Notes: generated from the sequence alone by a model not told the origin. 64,000 nucleotides of DNA from Thereva unica (GCA_949987705.1 OX465281.1:166360516-166424515), one strand, 5' to 3'; shown: positions 44,410 through 57,378, numbered from the stretch's first letter. Numbers and translations are program-made.

Positions 44410-44870
44410 ACAATTGCGTAAATCCTGCTAATTTTACTATTTACTATCAAAACATTAGAGGAATGTGTTCGAAAGTGAATGACATATGCTTAAATATTAT
44501 CGAAGGCGATTATGACATTATTGTGCTCTCTGAAACGTGGCTTACTACTAAGGTATCTTCTTCTGAATTCTTTAATGAATCTTCCTATATTGTTTATAGA
44601 AAAGATAGATGTCCGTTAGCCACTGGTCTCTCGAAGGGAGGTGTGCTAATTGCTATAAAAAATGGCTTAAGATCGAGACGAATCACTCTTCCTAATGATG
44701 GACCGTTAATAGAACAACTTGGTGTGTCGGTTATTGTTCCTGATATTGGCACATGCTATATTTTTGCCAGCTATATTCCACCTGTTTCTTCTTTTGAAAT
44801 ATATAACTGTCACGCGGAAAACATCTCATTAGTTGGTGATACCTGTGTTATGGAGAATGATATCTGCATC
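44410..44870 (+). pseudogene. LINE-B ORF2 endonuclease N-terminus, cut by BEL2 LTR
   Basis: Endonuclease start: PANFTIYYQNIRGMCSKVND, YDIIVLSETWL (catalytic Glu), LSKGGVLIAIKNGL, then VSLVGDT-like CVMENDICI at the border with the BEL2 LTR (44871). No ATG is needed upstream; the frame is open from about 44410. Downstream parts are not in unit A. In unit B the frame resumes after BEL2 at 63988. Confidence 0.85.
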
Positions 44871-45626
44871 TGTTTTGGCCTAAAAAGTCAAAACAGTTAA
44901 AAATAAAATTAAAATACAGAAAGTACCTTTTTCCATATCCTATTCGCAATGTCTAAACAAAACAAACTGGATGTGTCAAAATAATGACATGCGAATAAGT
45001 ATTAAAATATGGAAAGCGTCAAAGCGTCAATATCGTAATTTAGTACATACGATATATATATGGAAAGCGAAAACGTAGGAAAGCAGCATTAAGAATTACG
45101 CTCTAGTTTTGAGCAATTTTACCCCCACCTAGCCTCGATATCCAGCAACAAGAATTTGGCGAAGGATACGAGGCTCGGAGGCAGATATCAAAAATTTAAT
45201 CTTCTCTGGACATCCGCCGAGAAGGTTCATATCTGGAATTATTCCGATATATTTAGATAGGGCTTAGATAATTGGTGGGCTCTTAGCCGCTGATTGCTGT
45301 GATAGGATTATTTAGCGAAAGTGTTGTTTTTCAGGCAGACAGAAAATATTTAATTGATATTTATTTTTAAATATATGTATATATTATTATATATATATTT
45401 AAATTTAACAAGAATAATTTTCATTTCTTGTGGCGGTTTTTAGCTTCCAACACAAAGCTGAATAGCGATTAGCTAATTCAGCCACGGCACATAGCAAATA
45501 AAAGATTAAAGCAGAGTTACTTGCGGTAACTTGTGAAAAATCTTTGCAAGCAATTTAAGGCCTCTGGTTGGAATTATTCCGCCAGGTATTGGAGTTATTA
45601 AATTCGATTTAATAACAATTCCAGTT
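44871..45626 (+). repeat. BEL2 LTR fragment (first ~755 bp) at the duplication junction
   Basis: Starts TGTTTTGGCCTAAAAAGTCA after GCATC and matches the first 755 bp of the BEL2 LTRs; then broken into BEL1 pol. Here the LTR has the empty site where unit B carries a pogo element. Confidence 0.93.
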
Positions 45627-48036
45627 TTAAAGTTTTGGCATTAATTGTTACTGGGGTTAGCCAGCCGATGGGGTCGAACAGCTTCGCAATTTCAGACAAT
45701 ATTTTCCGTTTTGTATATATTTCTGGTGCTGACTCCATGCTGACCTTGTACGACAGTGTATCGCTGGAAGGATTCCATAATAAGCCAAGAGCTTTGACTT
45801 CTTCTGCATTCACTGCGAGTGGAAATGAGACCTCTCGATCGATTGCCGGAACTTCTTCCAAGATGGTGTTGTGATTCGCGGCCCATTTTCGGAGATCTAG
45901 CCCTCCAGCTCGGAGAAGCTGAATTAGTTGCCTTTGTTTTTGTCTTGCTTCTTCTATATTATCTGCGCCAGTCATCAAATCGTCAACGTAAAAATCGTTG
46001 AGTACGGCGTTAGAGCCGATTTGGAATGATTCTGCTTCATCTTTCGCCAATTGGTGCATGGTTCGGATGGCAAGGAAAGGAGCGCTCTTTGTTCCGAACG
46101 TCACGGTTAAGAGTTTGTAGTCTCGTATAGGCTGATCTGGTGATTCCCTCCAAACAATTCGTTGGTACTCGGCATCGTCTGGATGAACTCGTATCTGCCG
46201 GTACATCTTCTCGATGTCGGCCATGTAAGCAATGCGGTATTTTCTCCATCGCATGAGTGTGGACATCAAAGAGTCTTGTATCACTGGACCATTCAATAAT
46301 ACGCTATTGAGTGAGTTTCCGTTGGCAGTCGGACGGGATGCGTCGAAAACTACTCTCAGTTTGGTGGTCGTGCTGCTCGGTTTGATGACAGCATGTTGAG
46401 GCAGGTAACAACATCGATATGTTGTTGTGTCGTTGGGCAATTGAAGTGCTGATTCTGGAGTGTTGGTAGGCACCATGTGTCCTAACGTCAAATATTCCTG
46501 TATGCATTTGACGTAGTCTGCTTTCAGGTCAGGATCTTGTTGGAATCGTTTCTCCATCTGCATCAATGTTCGAATGGCGATGTGTCTTGATGCGCCAAGT
46601 TGCACTTTATCAGCTACAAATGGAAGCCGGACTTGGTAACATCCGTTGCTGCATCTAGTGACGTTGTTGTTGAAATGGGTTTCACAGCGGGTTTCTTCGG
46701 TTGTCCACTTGGATCTTGGTGGAAGCTCTTCCAGTTCCCAGAACCTCTTTAGCTCATCGTTAGGAGTCACCTGAGTGAAGAATGTTTTCATATGTGTGTT
46801 TGCTCGTGCAGCTGGAGTCGTCTTCCCAGAGATGATCCACCCAAACACGGTGTTTTGTCCTACTGGGGATTCCTCGTTGCCTTTCCTTAGGCCGGCCAAG
46901 ATGATCATGGGGAATACATCTGCTCCCAAAAGGATGTCGATGTGACCCGGCTTGTGGAACGTTGGATCCGCTAATTCGAGACCCTCTAAGTGCGCCCAAT
47001 CCTTGCTAGAACATTCACTATTTGGTAATGGATTAGTTATTTTGTTAATTACCATTGCCTGGACCTGGATGTTCTTCGCCTGTTGGTTTCGTGTCTTTAG
47101 TTGCAGCGAGGCCCATCTTGTGATTTTCCCCGCTGGCATGTTACCGATAACGCTTAATGCGGTTTGTATTGGCTCCTTTTTGAGTTGTAGATCTTGAACC
47201 ACTGCCTCACGTACGAATGAGGATTGAGATCCGGGATCAATGAGTGCTCTGCATACCTGCTCTCGTCCACTTGGAGATACTACGGTGACCAGGGCTGTAG
47301 CTAATAGTACTTGTCGGCAGTCGTAGGGTGCTGCCTGAGCGAAGTATGTTTGTGTTTGGTTGGATGGTAATTCATCGTTTGAACTTGAGGGCGGTGGAAC
47401 GCTGCTATTGGTTGGACTCGCTGACTGGATTCTGTGTAAGGTTGTATGGTGAGTCTTTCCGCATTGGAAACATCTACCTTTACTGGGACACTGTGATGAG
47501 CGATGGCCTGCTCTGAAGCAGTTGATGCATAGATCCTTTGATTTGACTGTTTTAAATCTATCATCGATGCTGAACTGCACATATTTGGGGCATTTCCCTA
47601 TGGCATGTGCGCCTTTGCACAGGATGCATACGCTTTGATTTCTGACGTGGAAGGCTTGGGTTCTTCTTCTTGGGTGCTCCCTGGCTTTGCTCTCGTGATG
47701 TTCACGCTTGCTGTTTGATGGGTTGTTGACAGCTTCTAACGTCCTGAATCTCGTTTCGAGGAAAGTACGCAGTTGTGGCCATGTCGGAATGGTTTGCCTT
47801 GACTTAGTACTCTGGGATTGCTCCCACTGCTCGTGAGTTTCGGTCGGTAGTTTCTGTAAGTCGCCTGCGAATGTGGGTATTGAGATTCGTGGAAGTTTTA
47901 CCTCGTTGTTATGGTGAGCAATTTGACTATTATTTAGATCTGTTGATGACTGCTCGGCTCTTGGGTCTGCGGCTGGACGGATCTTGAGGTATTCTTCGTT
48001 GATTGCGGAATAGGTGTTTATGTAAGTTTCTTTCAC
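45627..48036 (-). pseudogene. BEL1 Gag-Pol, truncated copy
   Basis: Identical to the 32068-36693 product through Gag (same internal deletion), zinc knuckles, protease and RT with YVDD, apart from a few changes (NNECSSKD to NSECSSKD, GLELRKWA to GLDLRKWA). It ends a few codons into BEL2 LTR sequence (...TINAKTL then unrelated residues, stop at 45598). RNase H and integrase are lost. The out-of-frame Gag start is repeated at 48083-48268. Confidence 0.93.
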
Positions 48037-48082
48037 TTCTGCGTACCAATCGTCCTTGAAGTATGGATGCTTGTGTTCGACT

Positions 48083-48268
48083 TCACTTAGCCTTGCTCAT
48101 TATTTTCTCCTCGTTATTGCGGAACTTTTTCCAGTTGTCATCGAGACCGTCGAGTTTCTTTTGGAAGTATGTTTCCGTTTTTCTACTTAGTCCATCCTTG
48201 GAAAAGTTGCGATATGCCTTCTCGATGCGTTCTCGAAGTCGTTTTTGATGATTGAGTAATTCTTCCAT
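48083..48268 (-). CDS. gag: BEL1 Gag N-terminus, unit B copy
   Basis: Same 61 residues as 36740-36925, with the same one-base frame change to the main ORF. Confidence 0.75.
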   Translation of the reverse strand: MEELLNHQKRLRERIEKAYRNFSKDGLSRKTETYFQKKLDGLDDNWKKFRNNEEKIMSKAK

Positions 48269-48326
48269 GTTTCTGAATTGCGGCTTGAGTTATCTTATTG
48301 AATCACTATCCGGCTCGAAGGACCAA

Positions 48327-49831
48327 TGTTCAGAATAAGCAATTTAATTTCTGACTCAATAAAAAGGTGCCGGAAGGGTGTGATTCAATAAAAAGATAAC
48401 CTTTCCAATAATCAAAATTACTATTTATTTTCAATTAATTATTAGATTTTCTCAAATATAACTTCAATAAAAATTCAACAAATTGCCAAAACAATTCAAT
48501 TCAATCTTTAATTCGTTATTTATTACTTGAAATTTCGTATTTGTTTTGTAAATAAAAATTACCAAAATATTGCTTGCTCTGGTAACTTAAATGAATAACG
48601 CCACCTATCTGTCAGCGTGATGATTGATGTTTCGACTGATGTGTTCTGCAATTAGAACAGCCAGGAATAACCTTTGTGTTGCTGCACTCTGGTTTCGTTT
48701 CTTGGGAATCGCTTGGGATTTGCTTGCTGTTTGCTGCTTGCTGCCCTGGTTGTGGCTTGCTGGACTGCTTTGCCTTGTTTCTTCGCAAATTCGTCCCTCT
48801 GTGGTTGGTTAGAGTAACTGTTGAAATCAATTTTGGTGATTAAGTTACTGCTGTATTAAAGACTTCAAAACTGTCTTTAATTCGGGCTTTACTGGGAAAA
48901 GACCTCAATTCTGTCTTTCCAGAATGCTAAGTTCGATACTTAGGCTTTGAAATTGCTTTATTGCTAAAACCTCAATACAGATTTTACCTTCTGGTTCAAG
49001 ACTCTAGAAAGATTAAAAGCAATCTGATTTAACGCCGTCTGTGCGTCGGTATTTATTTCTACTCAAACAATAGCTGCGGCTATCGTTTGGCAGGGGGCTT
49101 CGTTCTCGAAGTACATAATTTCGGGTTTATGTACTAGATCGGCGTGCGATGTCCGATCAGCTGTTCTTGTTTATCTTACGGCTGTCAAATGGGGTAAGTA
49201 TTTTCATCTTTGTTTTTGAATATATATATATATATTAATTTTAGTTATATTTTTAGGGTTTTAACGCAGATTCGGTGGGGGATGATCGAGGCGGAGTTTT
49301 GTGTTTATTTCTGCAGGGTTGACAGGTAAGAATTTTATGTGGAATCTATTAGTATTTTTATTAATTTTCTGTTTGTAGAACTTGCGGATTTGCCGACGGC
49401 TTTTGGCATATTTATCGGGACGGATTTGTTGAATTGTTTAAAAAAAAGGTACGTATTTTGCATTTAATTTTGATTAATCTGTTTATTTTCAGGTATGAAT
49501 TTTTGTGTTTACTTTTGTGTAGTGATGTCTTTGTACGTGTGTTTTTTGTGATCTTTATAATAAATAGTTAAAAACAAAGTTCATTTGGGTTTCATTTGTT
49601 GTTGTTTTTTTTTCTCTTTTATTTCTTCATTTTCAGGGCGTTTTGCAGCTTTTGTTTTTGTTCATAGAGAAGGGGAATAAATGAATTTACTAATCGTGCG
49701 GAAATTTGTGTTTTTATTTATTGCTTCCTTCCCTTCTTTATTTTTCAGATATGGTTTTTGCAGATGGTGCTTTTTGCAGGTTTATGACATTTAGGATTCT
49801 TTTTAGGCTTGATTTTGTTTCAGCCTGAACA
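48327..49831 (-). repeat. BEL1 LTR, unit B copy
   Basis: Copy of 36984-38488 at offset 11,343; flanked by the TCCCC of LINE-A at 49832. Confidence 0.93.
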
Positions 49832-50283
49832 TCCCCGGCAACCATTATATTGTCATAATGAACAGAGAAACGTGAAACAAAGTTGTGAAACTCAACAGCA
49901 ACATCGGGATTAAATATATTAGGGGGACAGTATACATTGACGACAACACATTTATCATATTTAGATTTTATCTCAACAGCAATAAACTCAAATTGAGAGC
50001 CACTCGATTTACCGACAACTCTAGATGGAAGCATAGAGGATACATATATGGCAACCCCACCACCAGTACGACCAACACGATCATTGCGATGCAGCGAAAA
50101 GCCAGATAGGGAAACAAAAGAGGAAGGGATTTCAGGTTTAAGCCAAGTCTCACTTACTAGCAGAACATGTATTTTAGTACGGTCGCACATATACCTAAGC
50201 TCGTCCATTTTGTTTTTTAAGCTCCTCGCATTCATAGTGCATATATTCAGTCCAGAAGTGGAGGAACAGAGAATATTGAGTTG
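49832..50283 (-). pseudogene. LINE-A endonuclease N-terminal half, unit B copy
   Basis: Copy of 38489-38940 with no amino-acid changes seen. It has no downstream half in unit B. Confidence 0.88.
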
Positions 50284-50743
50284 GGGGCCTCGGTAGCCTA
50301 GGGGGTAAGGCGTTTGGCTACTATCCGAAAGGTCCCGGGTTCGAATCCCGGCCAGCCCCACGGTCCTTCGCCTTTTCCCCTTTCCCACTTACATAACTTT
50401 CCTTCTTTCTTCTTCCCTCTTTACATTCCTGATTCCTCCTGTCATAGCCTTCCTTAGCCCTTCCCCGCTCCACCAAAGCGCATGTCATCGGTTGGTTGAT
50501 GAGATTCAACTCGTTTCAGGAGGCATAACACTCCAGCGAGTTGTTTCTCGATGCCCCGATGTCAAAGTCACACTAGTAATGGTTGGAAGTAGGTGGACTA
50601 AAAATATCGCGGGTGGGTTGTGGCAATTCCTTGCTTCCCCGACTAGAGCTGCTGTTCGACATTGCACTCTATACGAATAAAATAGATTGTCGACAGTATA
50701 AAGGGCCTTTCCTGAGACTCTAGTCTTTCACATAAAAAAAAAA
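50284..50743 (+). repeat. tRNA-derived SINE, unit B copy
   Basis: Copy of 38941-39400 by duplication, not an independent insertion. Confidence 0.88.
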
Positions 50744-51700
50744 TTCCCACATTGCACACCCGATTAGAAGAACGATTCATTAATAAATTTTATCATAACG
50801 CACAACCAAGAATACAGAAGCAACCACAAGGAAAATATCTAGAAAGCAGAGGAAAATAGAAGGGGAAGAGATGTAAAAGAAAGCGGAAGAAAACAATAAA
50901 AAAAGAAGATAGAGAGAAACAACACAGTGAGGAGGAAATCTATTAAACCTTAATATTAAAAAATAATACTTAAAAATACTGCTACTAATACTAGCTATCA
51001 TCATTATCAAACATATGTAGATTTTTGATGATGACCCCAGTGGCGAGGAGCTGCTCCAAAACTTCTTCACTGTGATCCAGGAGTTGACAAAGAGTTGGCT
51101 GCTTCATTCAGGTTGAGTGCCGAAGTAAATATTTGGGCCCGCTTATTTTTGTAATGCTGGGGTATTTTTCTTGTCGGTGCTTCCCACGTAGAAACCAATT
51201 AAAGATGATCTTTCTTTTTAAAATTAAAGATTTTCTTTTCTATTATGTTTTTTGTATTTATTTTGACCTCCAAAGCTTTACAGCAGTGAGCTGCCGTTAG
51301 TGCCTTCTCGGTCGGTTGAGATTACAATTCTGATTCTTAATTCTAAGTTTCCTTATTTATATCGAAAACTTACCACTACGCTACTCTAATTTTCCCCTAC
51401 TTAAATTGTTTTAATCATACTCGCGTTTTCATGCCATTCAAGCGTTCTTGTTCCTGGTCTTTCCCAACTTCGTATTTATTAAGGTATTTCTTTCATGAAC
51501 AGCTCTTATGCTCATTTATTCGGGTCACATGTGCATCGTTCTTGCACTTGCATTCTGTGATGTAATTTATTTGTTTACATCGCTTTGGTCGCGGTGACCG
51601 TGGCTGTTAATTATTACCGCATGGATTTTTGATGCGTCTTCGATTTTATTATTTGCATTCGGGTTCAAGTGCTCTACTTTGTGTGCTTGATTTTATGTTG

Positions 51701-51928
51701 CTATAGTGATGCAACATTGTGTGTTGTTGATATTCTTGATCTCACTACATTTTTTTCTATTTGTACATAAACTAAGCCACGGCGAGTAAAAACAGATGAG
51801 ACAAGGTTCCTCTTAAGGAGGTTCCGCGCCGTCCGCAGTATATCACTGTTTTTCGACATAAGGCTTTTATTAACATAAACCAGGCTATTAGTTGAATAGC
51901 CCAAGTTTAGTTTATTCAGCATTTTCAT
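51701..51928 (-). pseudogene. LINE ORF1 FP-like domain, unit B copy
   Basis: Copy of 40358-40585 with one change (VNESL to VNKSL). Confidence 0.6.
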
Positions 51929-52858
51929 TCATAAATTGAAAGTTGTCCGCAGCCGCAAGCAGCACAACCTCCCCAGGCAGAAGAGCGCATACGACTGGCG
52001 GAAAACGTCAAGAATCTAGTAATGACAGCGGGCGCTTTTAGTAATGCAGGATGCGTGCCCAATTGACTTATTCAGTCATTAAAAGCTTCACACTTTCAAT
52101 TGCTGAATAAGTCATTTGCGCACAAACAGAAACACAAATTTCATATTTCGTAATAAAAATTACTAAAAATTATTTCTGTGGCAAATGCCTAATATACAAA
52201 AACCTGAATATTAAAAAATATATAAAAAAGGACGTTTTTCATTCATAATTTGTAAATTTTTTAAGTAATCATTAACCCGCCAGGAAAATGCACCTCACCC
52301 AAGCAATACGCAAGCGAGACTGATTAGATGACTGCAAGGGATTTGATAAGAAAGAGGAGGAGTCAATTCTCGCTCACTTTTTGAAATATACAATGAATCA
52401 CAAAATTAAGCAAAGATAAAAAGAATAAAAGATAAAGAGTAAAATTGAAAATATGCAAGTTACACCAGCATTGTTTTCTGTTTCTTGGAAAAGTCAGTTT
52501 ATTCTTGTTAAAAATTTAAATTATAAATTTTAGGCCGGGTTACCAATCAATACAGTCAGTTGCCGGAAGATTCATTGTTATTGTAGTAGTTGCACTTAAG
52601 ATACTTGCACCAAAAAATATATTTTTTTCCAGGTTAGTTCAAAAATAATAAACAATAAAACAATAAGCAATAATATTTTATTGTTCTTGTAAAATGAAAA
52701 AAAAAAGGTTTGGAAAAAATGTCAGTGTCATAAATTTACCTGTTGGTGGGCGTTTATTGCGAAGGGTTTTTTAATTTTTCCTCTGAGCTTATTCTTTTCT
52801 AAGAATATCATTATCCAATTTTTAACAAGTCAGGGATTTTGCAAATATATAACTCTGC

Positions 52859-53302
52859 CACTGACATATAGTAATGGACTGCTGATTGACGATGCTGAAT
52901 GGAACCATTTTTCTCCAGAAATAGAAAACCTTTTTCATGTAAACAAAAAAATTTCTTCGAATTTAGGCGAAAATAAGTGATAAGATGTCTGTTATAATTA
53001 ATAGAAATTAATTTCACTCATTTCTATTTACTAGCAGTTTTTTCATTAAATAAATGTATTTATTCCAAAACTGTGACAGTTATTTTCCCTGTTTAACGGA
53101 CTTTTTAAAATAGCTCAAGAGTGAGGCAGAAGAACGAAAACTATACCTGTCTACTTTTTTCTTATTATGTTTACATCGCTGATATGCGCTGACGATTACA
53201 GTTCATAGGAATTTAACGTGGGAGCGAGTCAGCAATAGTTTTCGGTGCCACTTTTTTGTATGGGATTTTGCTTATTTAGCAGTCCATTACTATATGTCAG
53301 TG
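52859..53302. mobile_element. hAT MITE, copy 1, in unit B
   Basis: Same element, ends and AACTCTGC duplication as 41516-41958, with one extra T. Confidence 0.92.
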
Positions 53303-54358
53303 AACTCTGCAAAATGACTCTGCTTTATTGTTATTTTGTTATTCGTGGAGTAAAGATGGAAAAAAGAGCAAAGAACGCGAATTAATTTTTCGTGAGTTTT
53401 GTTTTTTGAAAAAAATTCAAACGGGTAAAATAAACGTTCAAGGTTGTTCGGAGCAAGAATTGTTAGATCATATTGCATGGATGACAGGTATGTTTATTTT
53501 AAAACTATTTGTGTTTTATATAATATTAATTCCAGTTTTTATTTACAAAAAAATGAATAAGAAGATTTAAATAAACTATGTTTAAAATATATCATACGGA
53601 TTTTTATTTTATTTGCGGTTCTGTTAAAATTTCTACTAATTATTCCAATTGTAAAACACAATTTTCGTTTTCAGGTTGAGATTTTTTAAGTCACTGTGGG
53701 ATGTACGGAAGCTCTTATCAAAAAACAGAGTCGCCGTAAAATATCCTACATGGTGTCAGAAATTATATGTGAATTGCTGATAATTCTTTTGCGTGCGCCT
53801 TTGGCCTTCATCGTTCCTCGTACGTTCCTCGCGAGATTTTAGATAAACGGGGAAGTGGGGATGAAGCCCTTCTTCCCCGTTCATCTAAAAAGCTCATGAG
53901 AAACGTACGTAGGAACGAACAGTCTAATCACCGTCCAATATGCCCCAGATGTCACGAGGTTTGAAAAACTCTATACAAACCTCGCGACATCCCGCGCATG
54001 TTCCCCAGCTAAGCTCTTAAAAATGTTTAAAAGTTCAGACAAAAGCTTCAGTTAACTCCTCCTATCAAATCACTTGCTGCCATGTAAGTAATCAGTCGCG
54101 ACTGCGTATTGCTACCGGGAGGAGTATCTTTCTGGGACTTCAATGATTATTTAAAAAATTTACAAATTATGACTGAAAAACACCCGTTTTTATATTTTTT
54201 TTTTATTTTAAGGTTATTATATTTTACACATATGCTACAGAAATAATTTGTAGTAATTTCTACTAAAAAATACGAAATTTGTGTTTTTATCACTTTGATT
54301 CGAGTTCAGACGTAATTTACGAGTAATTAGTAATCTCTACTGTAATCCTCTCAGCATA

Positions 54359-55296
54359 ATGTCTCAAACCTGTGTAAAATGTGACAATGAGCTGTTCGTG
54401 GACAGCTCCGTGGTTTGTGCGGTTTGTAAAGACTCTTATCATAAAAGGTGCGCAACCCTTTCGGATAACGAGTGTAAAGCCTTAAAATCTAATCCCAGCA
54501 TCAGCTGGAACTGTCGCCATTGTGTTCACTTTTCACTCAGTGATCTTGTCTCTAAAGTTTCGGAATTGTCTACGGTCATAAATTCTTTGAAGGAGGAAAT
54601 ACTAAATATAAAAGAGTTAATTCCTCCAACTGTGGCAAGGATTTTGGAATCATCAACAGTTGCTGCAGCAAATATAATAAGGAAAGTACAAGGTCAGCGG
54701 TATCCATTAAAAGTAAACTCTCTGCTCCTAACGGCCCGCCAAGTTCATCGCCCCGATGTACATACTCATCAACTGTTATGACGTCAAATCCATCTTCGTC
54801 ATCTTCTGTTCTCATCGCACCAGCAACAGAGGTGACGTCACACGCTCCCACAACAAATCAGTCCGATGTCAACAATGTAGCTCCAGCCTTAATCAATCCT
54901 ACCGATAACAGCAGCTGGACGGTCGTGAAGAAGAAAAAAAAGAACCGCAATACAAAAAAAATTGTTGGTTGTGATAATTCCTCCGATCTATGTGCTGTCG
55001 TAACCCATAAATGGTTCCATGTCTCCCGTCTTGATGTAAAAACGTCTGAAGACGAAATTAAAAAATTTGTTTCTACAAAATTTAGCATACCGGATATGGA
55101 TATATTATGCAAACGGTTAACAAAAAAGGATGCAGTAATTGAGGAGCTCACATTCGTTTCGTTTAAGCTTGGTATCCCAGCAATGGACGCGAACAAACTT
55201 TTAAATGCTTCATCTTGGCCTAGAGGTGTTGCAATTAAACCTTTTATTTTTGATTTAAAAAACGGGGCGCTCGCCCCAGACACACCAAAGTCATAA
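54359..55296 (+). pseudogene. LINE-B ORF1, unit B copy
   Basis: Copy of 43472-44409, including the same frameshift; one change seen (KKNVGCD to KKIVGCD). Confidence 0.8.
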
Positions 55297-55757
55297 ACAA
55301 TTGCGTAAATCCTGCTAATTTTACTATTTACTATCAAAACATTAGAGGAATGTGTTCGAAAGTGAATGACATATGCTTAAATATTATCGAAGGCGATTAT
55401 GACATTATTGTGCTCTCTGAAACGTGGCTTACTACTAAGGTATCTTCTTCTGAATTCTTTAATGAATCTTCCTATATTGTTTATAGAAAAGATAGATGTC
55501 CGTTAGCCACTGGTCTCTCGAAGGGAGGTGTGCTAATTGCTATAAAAAATGGCTTAAGATCGAGACGAATCACTCTTCCTAATGATGGACCGTTAATAGA
55601 ACAACTTGGTGTGTCGGTTATTGTTCCTGATATTGGCACATGCTATATTTTTGCCAGCTATATTCCACCTGTTTCTTCTTTTGAAATATATAACTGTCAC
55701 GCGGAAAACATCTCATTAGTTGGTGATACCTGTGTTATGGAGAATGATATCTGCATC
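55297..55757 (+). pseudogene. LINE-B ORF2 endonuclease N-terminus, unit B copy
   Basis: Copy of 44410-44870. It is interrupted by complete BEL2 and continues at 63988, where GCATC ATT ACA GG reads on as CIITG, the run-up to the GDFN box of LINE endonucleases. Confidence 0.85.
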
Positions 55758-56280
55758 TGTTTTGGCCTAAAAAGTCAAAACAGTTAAAAATAAAATTAAA
55801 ATACAGAAAGTACCTTTTTCCATATCCTATTCGCAATGTCTAAACAAAACAAACTGGATGTGTCAAAATAATGACATGCGAATAAGTATTAAAATATGGA
55901 AAGCGTCAAAGCGTCAATATCGTAATTTAGTACATACGATATATATATGGAAAGCGAAAACGTAGGAAAGCAGCATTAAGAATTACGCTCTAGTTTTGAG
56001 CAATTTTACCCCCACCTAGCCTCGATATCCAGCAACAAGAATTTGGCGAAGGATACGAGGCTCGGAGGCAGATATCAAAAATTTAATCTTCTCTGGACAT
56101 CCGCCGAGAAGGTTCATATCTGGAATTATTCCGATATATTTAGATAGGGCTTAGATAATTGGTGGGCTCTTAGCCGCTGATTGCTGTGATAGGATTATTT
56201 AGCGAAAGTGTTGTTTTTCAGGCAGACAGAAAATATTTAATTGATATTTATTTTTAAATATATGTATATATTATTATATA

Positions 56281-57143
56281 CAGTAAAACTTCGTTATAAC
56301 GCTCCCGCTTATAACGATTTCCCGGTTATAACGCTCTTTTTTCTTGGTCCCGACCCCTAGGATTAATTTTACATAGAAATTTTGTTCGTTATAACGCTCT
56401 GATTTCCCGTTTATAGCGCTCCGATAGATGATTATTATTATTTTTTTGGTATTATTGTTTAGATTCCGAAAATGTAGATTCCGAGAATTTTCAGTCAACA
56501 AACTTCCTTAATATGTTTCCACGTATTCAGACCTTTTGTTTGCTTCGAGTTGTTTTTTTTATCGTCAGTGTTCCACTATCCTCTGTGCGGTTAAGAGTTA
56601 AAATATGTCGCGAAAATCGTTTTCGATCAAAGATAAAGTTGATTTAATTAAGGCGTTTGAAGAATCAACTTTAAACCAAAAAGCCATCGCCGCGTCTAAG
56701 AACATAAGTGCTTCAACATTACGTACGATTTTGCACAAACGTAAAGAGATAGTTTTGACCCAAGAAGGATGCAGTCGCAAAAAACAACGATCTGTCAACA
56801 ATCCGTACATATTTTAGTTGCAACACGGAAGTGGAAGATAATACATTTAATTGTATAAACAATTTACAAAATTCCGTATTTAAAAATTCATTTAATTGCC
56901 TTAAGCAAAAAAAAATTGATGATTATTTGTATTCCAATCCAAGTGGATCTAAATAATTAATATTTTTATGTATAATATATTATTTTATATAACTTATTTC
57001 TTTGCATTTAAAAACTTTTAAGTTATAAAATAAATTTTGTTAATTTTTAAGGATTTTTTATGATTTCCCGGTTATAGCGTTTTCCCGGTTATAGCGCTCT
57101 TTGTTTTTGGTCCCTAGAAGGGCGTTATAACGAAGTTTTACTG
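56281..57143 (+). mobile_element. Pogo-type DNA transposon, internal-deletion derivative
   Basis: Inverted ends CAGTAAAACTTCGTTATAAC and its inverse, duplicated TA at 56279-56280 and 57144-57145. Extra internal copies of the GTTATA.CGCTC motif occur at both ends. Length 863 bp. The homologous LTRs at 44871 and 62117 show the uninterrupted site. Confidence 0.93.
56605..56817 (+). CDS. Pogo transposase N-terminal DNA-binding domain only (70 aa)
   Basis: Starts at ATG 56605: MSRKSFSIKDKVDLIKAFEE, then LNQKAIAASKNISASTLRTI and LHKRKEIV. This is the CENP-B/psq-type helix-turn-helix that binds the ends of pogo/Tigger elements. The ORF stops (TAG 56815-56817) soon after a short basic tail. The DDE catalytic core is gone. 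In another frame, 56819-56956 retains what looks like the transposase C-terminus (LKQKKIDDYL, the usual end of Tigger-type proteins), so an internal deletion removed the centre. If made, the peptide could bind element ends without cutting. Confidence 0.8.
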   Translation: MSRKSFSIKDKVDLIKAFEESTLNQKAIAASKNISASTLRTILHKRKEIVLTQEGCSRKKQRSVNNPYIF

Positions 57144-57378
57144 TATATATTTAAATTTAACAAGAATAATTTTCATTTCTTGTGGCGGTTTTTAGCTTCC
57201 AACACAAAGCTGAATAGCGATTAGCTAATTCAGCCACGGCACATAGCAAATAAAAGATTAAAGCAGAGTTACTTGCGGTAACTTGTGAAAAATCTTTGCA
57301 GGCAATTTAAGGCCTCTGGTTGGAATTATTCCGCCAGGTATTGGAGTTATTAAATTCGATTTAATAACAATTCCAGTC

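Larger units (their letters stand above)
34284..45626. repeat. Tandem segmental duplication, unit A (11,343 bp)
   Basis: The sequence from BEL1 pol (TTAAAGTTTTGGCATTAATT at 34284) to the BEL2 LTR (..AATTCCAGT near 45625) recurs from 45627 with a constant offset of 11,343. The junction at 45625-45627 joins the BEL2 LTR to BEL1 pol. Only single-base differences plus one MITE and one pogo insertion separate the units. Confidence 0.93.
45627..49831 (-). mobile_element. BEL1 partial copy in unit B
   Basis: 5' LTR (48327-49831), PBS, gag, protease and the first part of RT, truncated by the duplication breakpoint. Confidence 0.93.
45627..57377. repeat. Tandem segmental duplication, unit B
   Basis: Second copy of 34284-45626. 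Offset is 11,343 up to the first hAT MITE, 11,344 after it, and 10,887 after the missing second MITE; the pogo insertion (863 bp plus TA) is extra. Confidence 0.93.

Noticed and set aside
43689..44450. Minus-strand ORFs opposite LINE-B
   Set aside because: Shadows of the plus-strand LINE ORF1.
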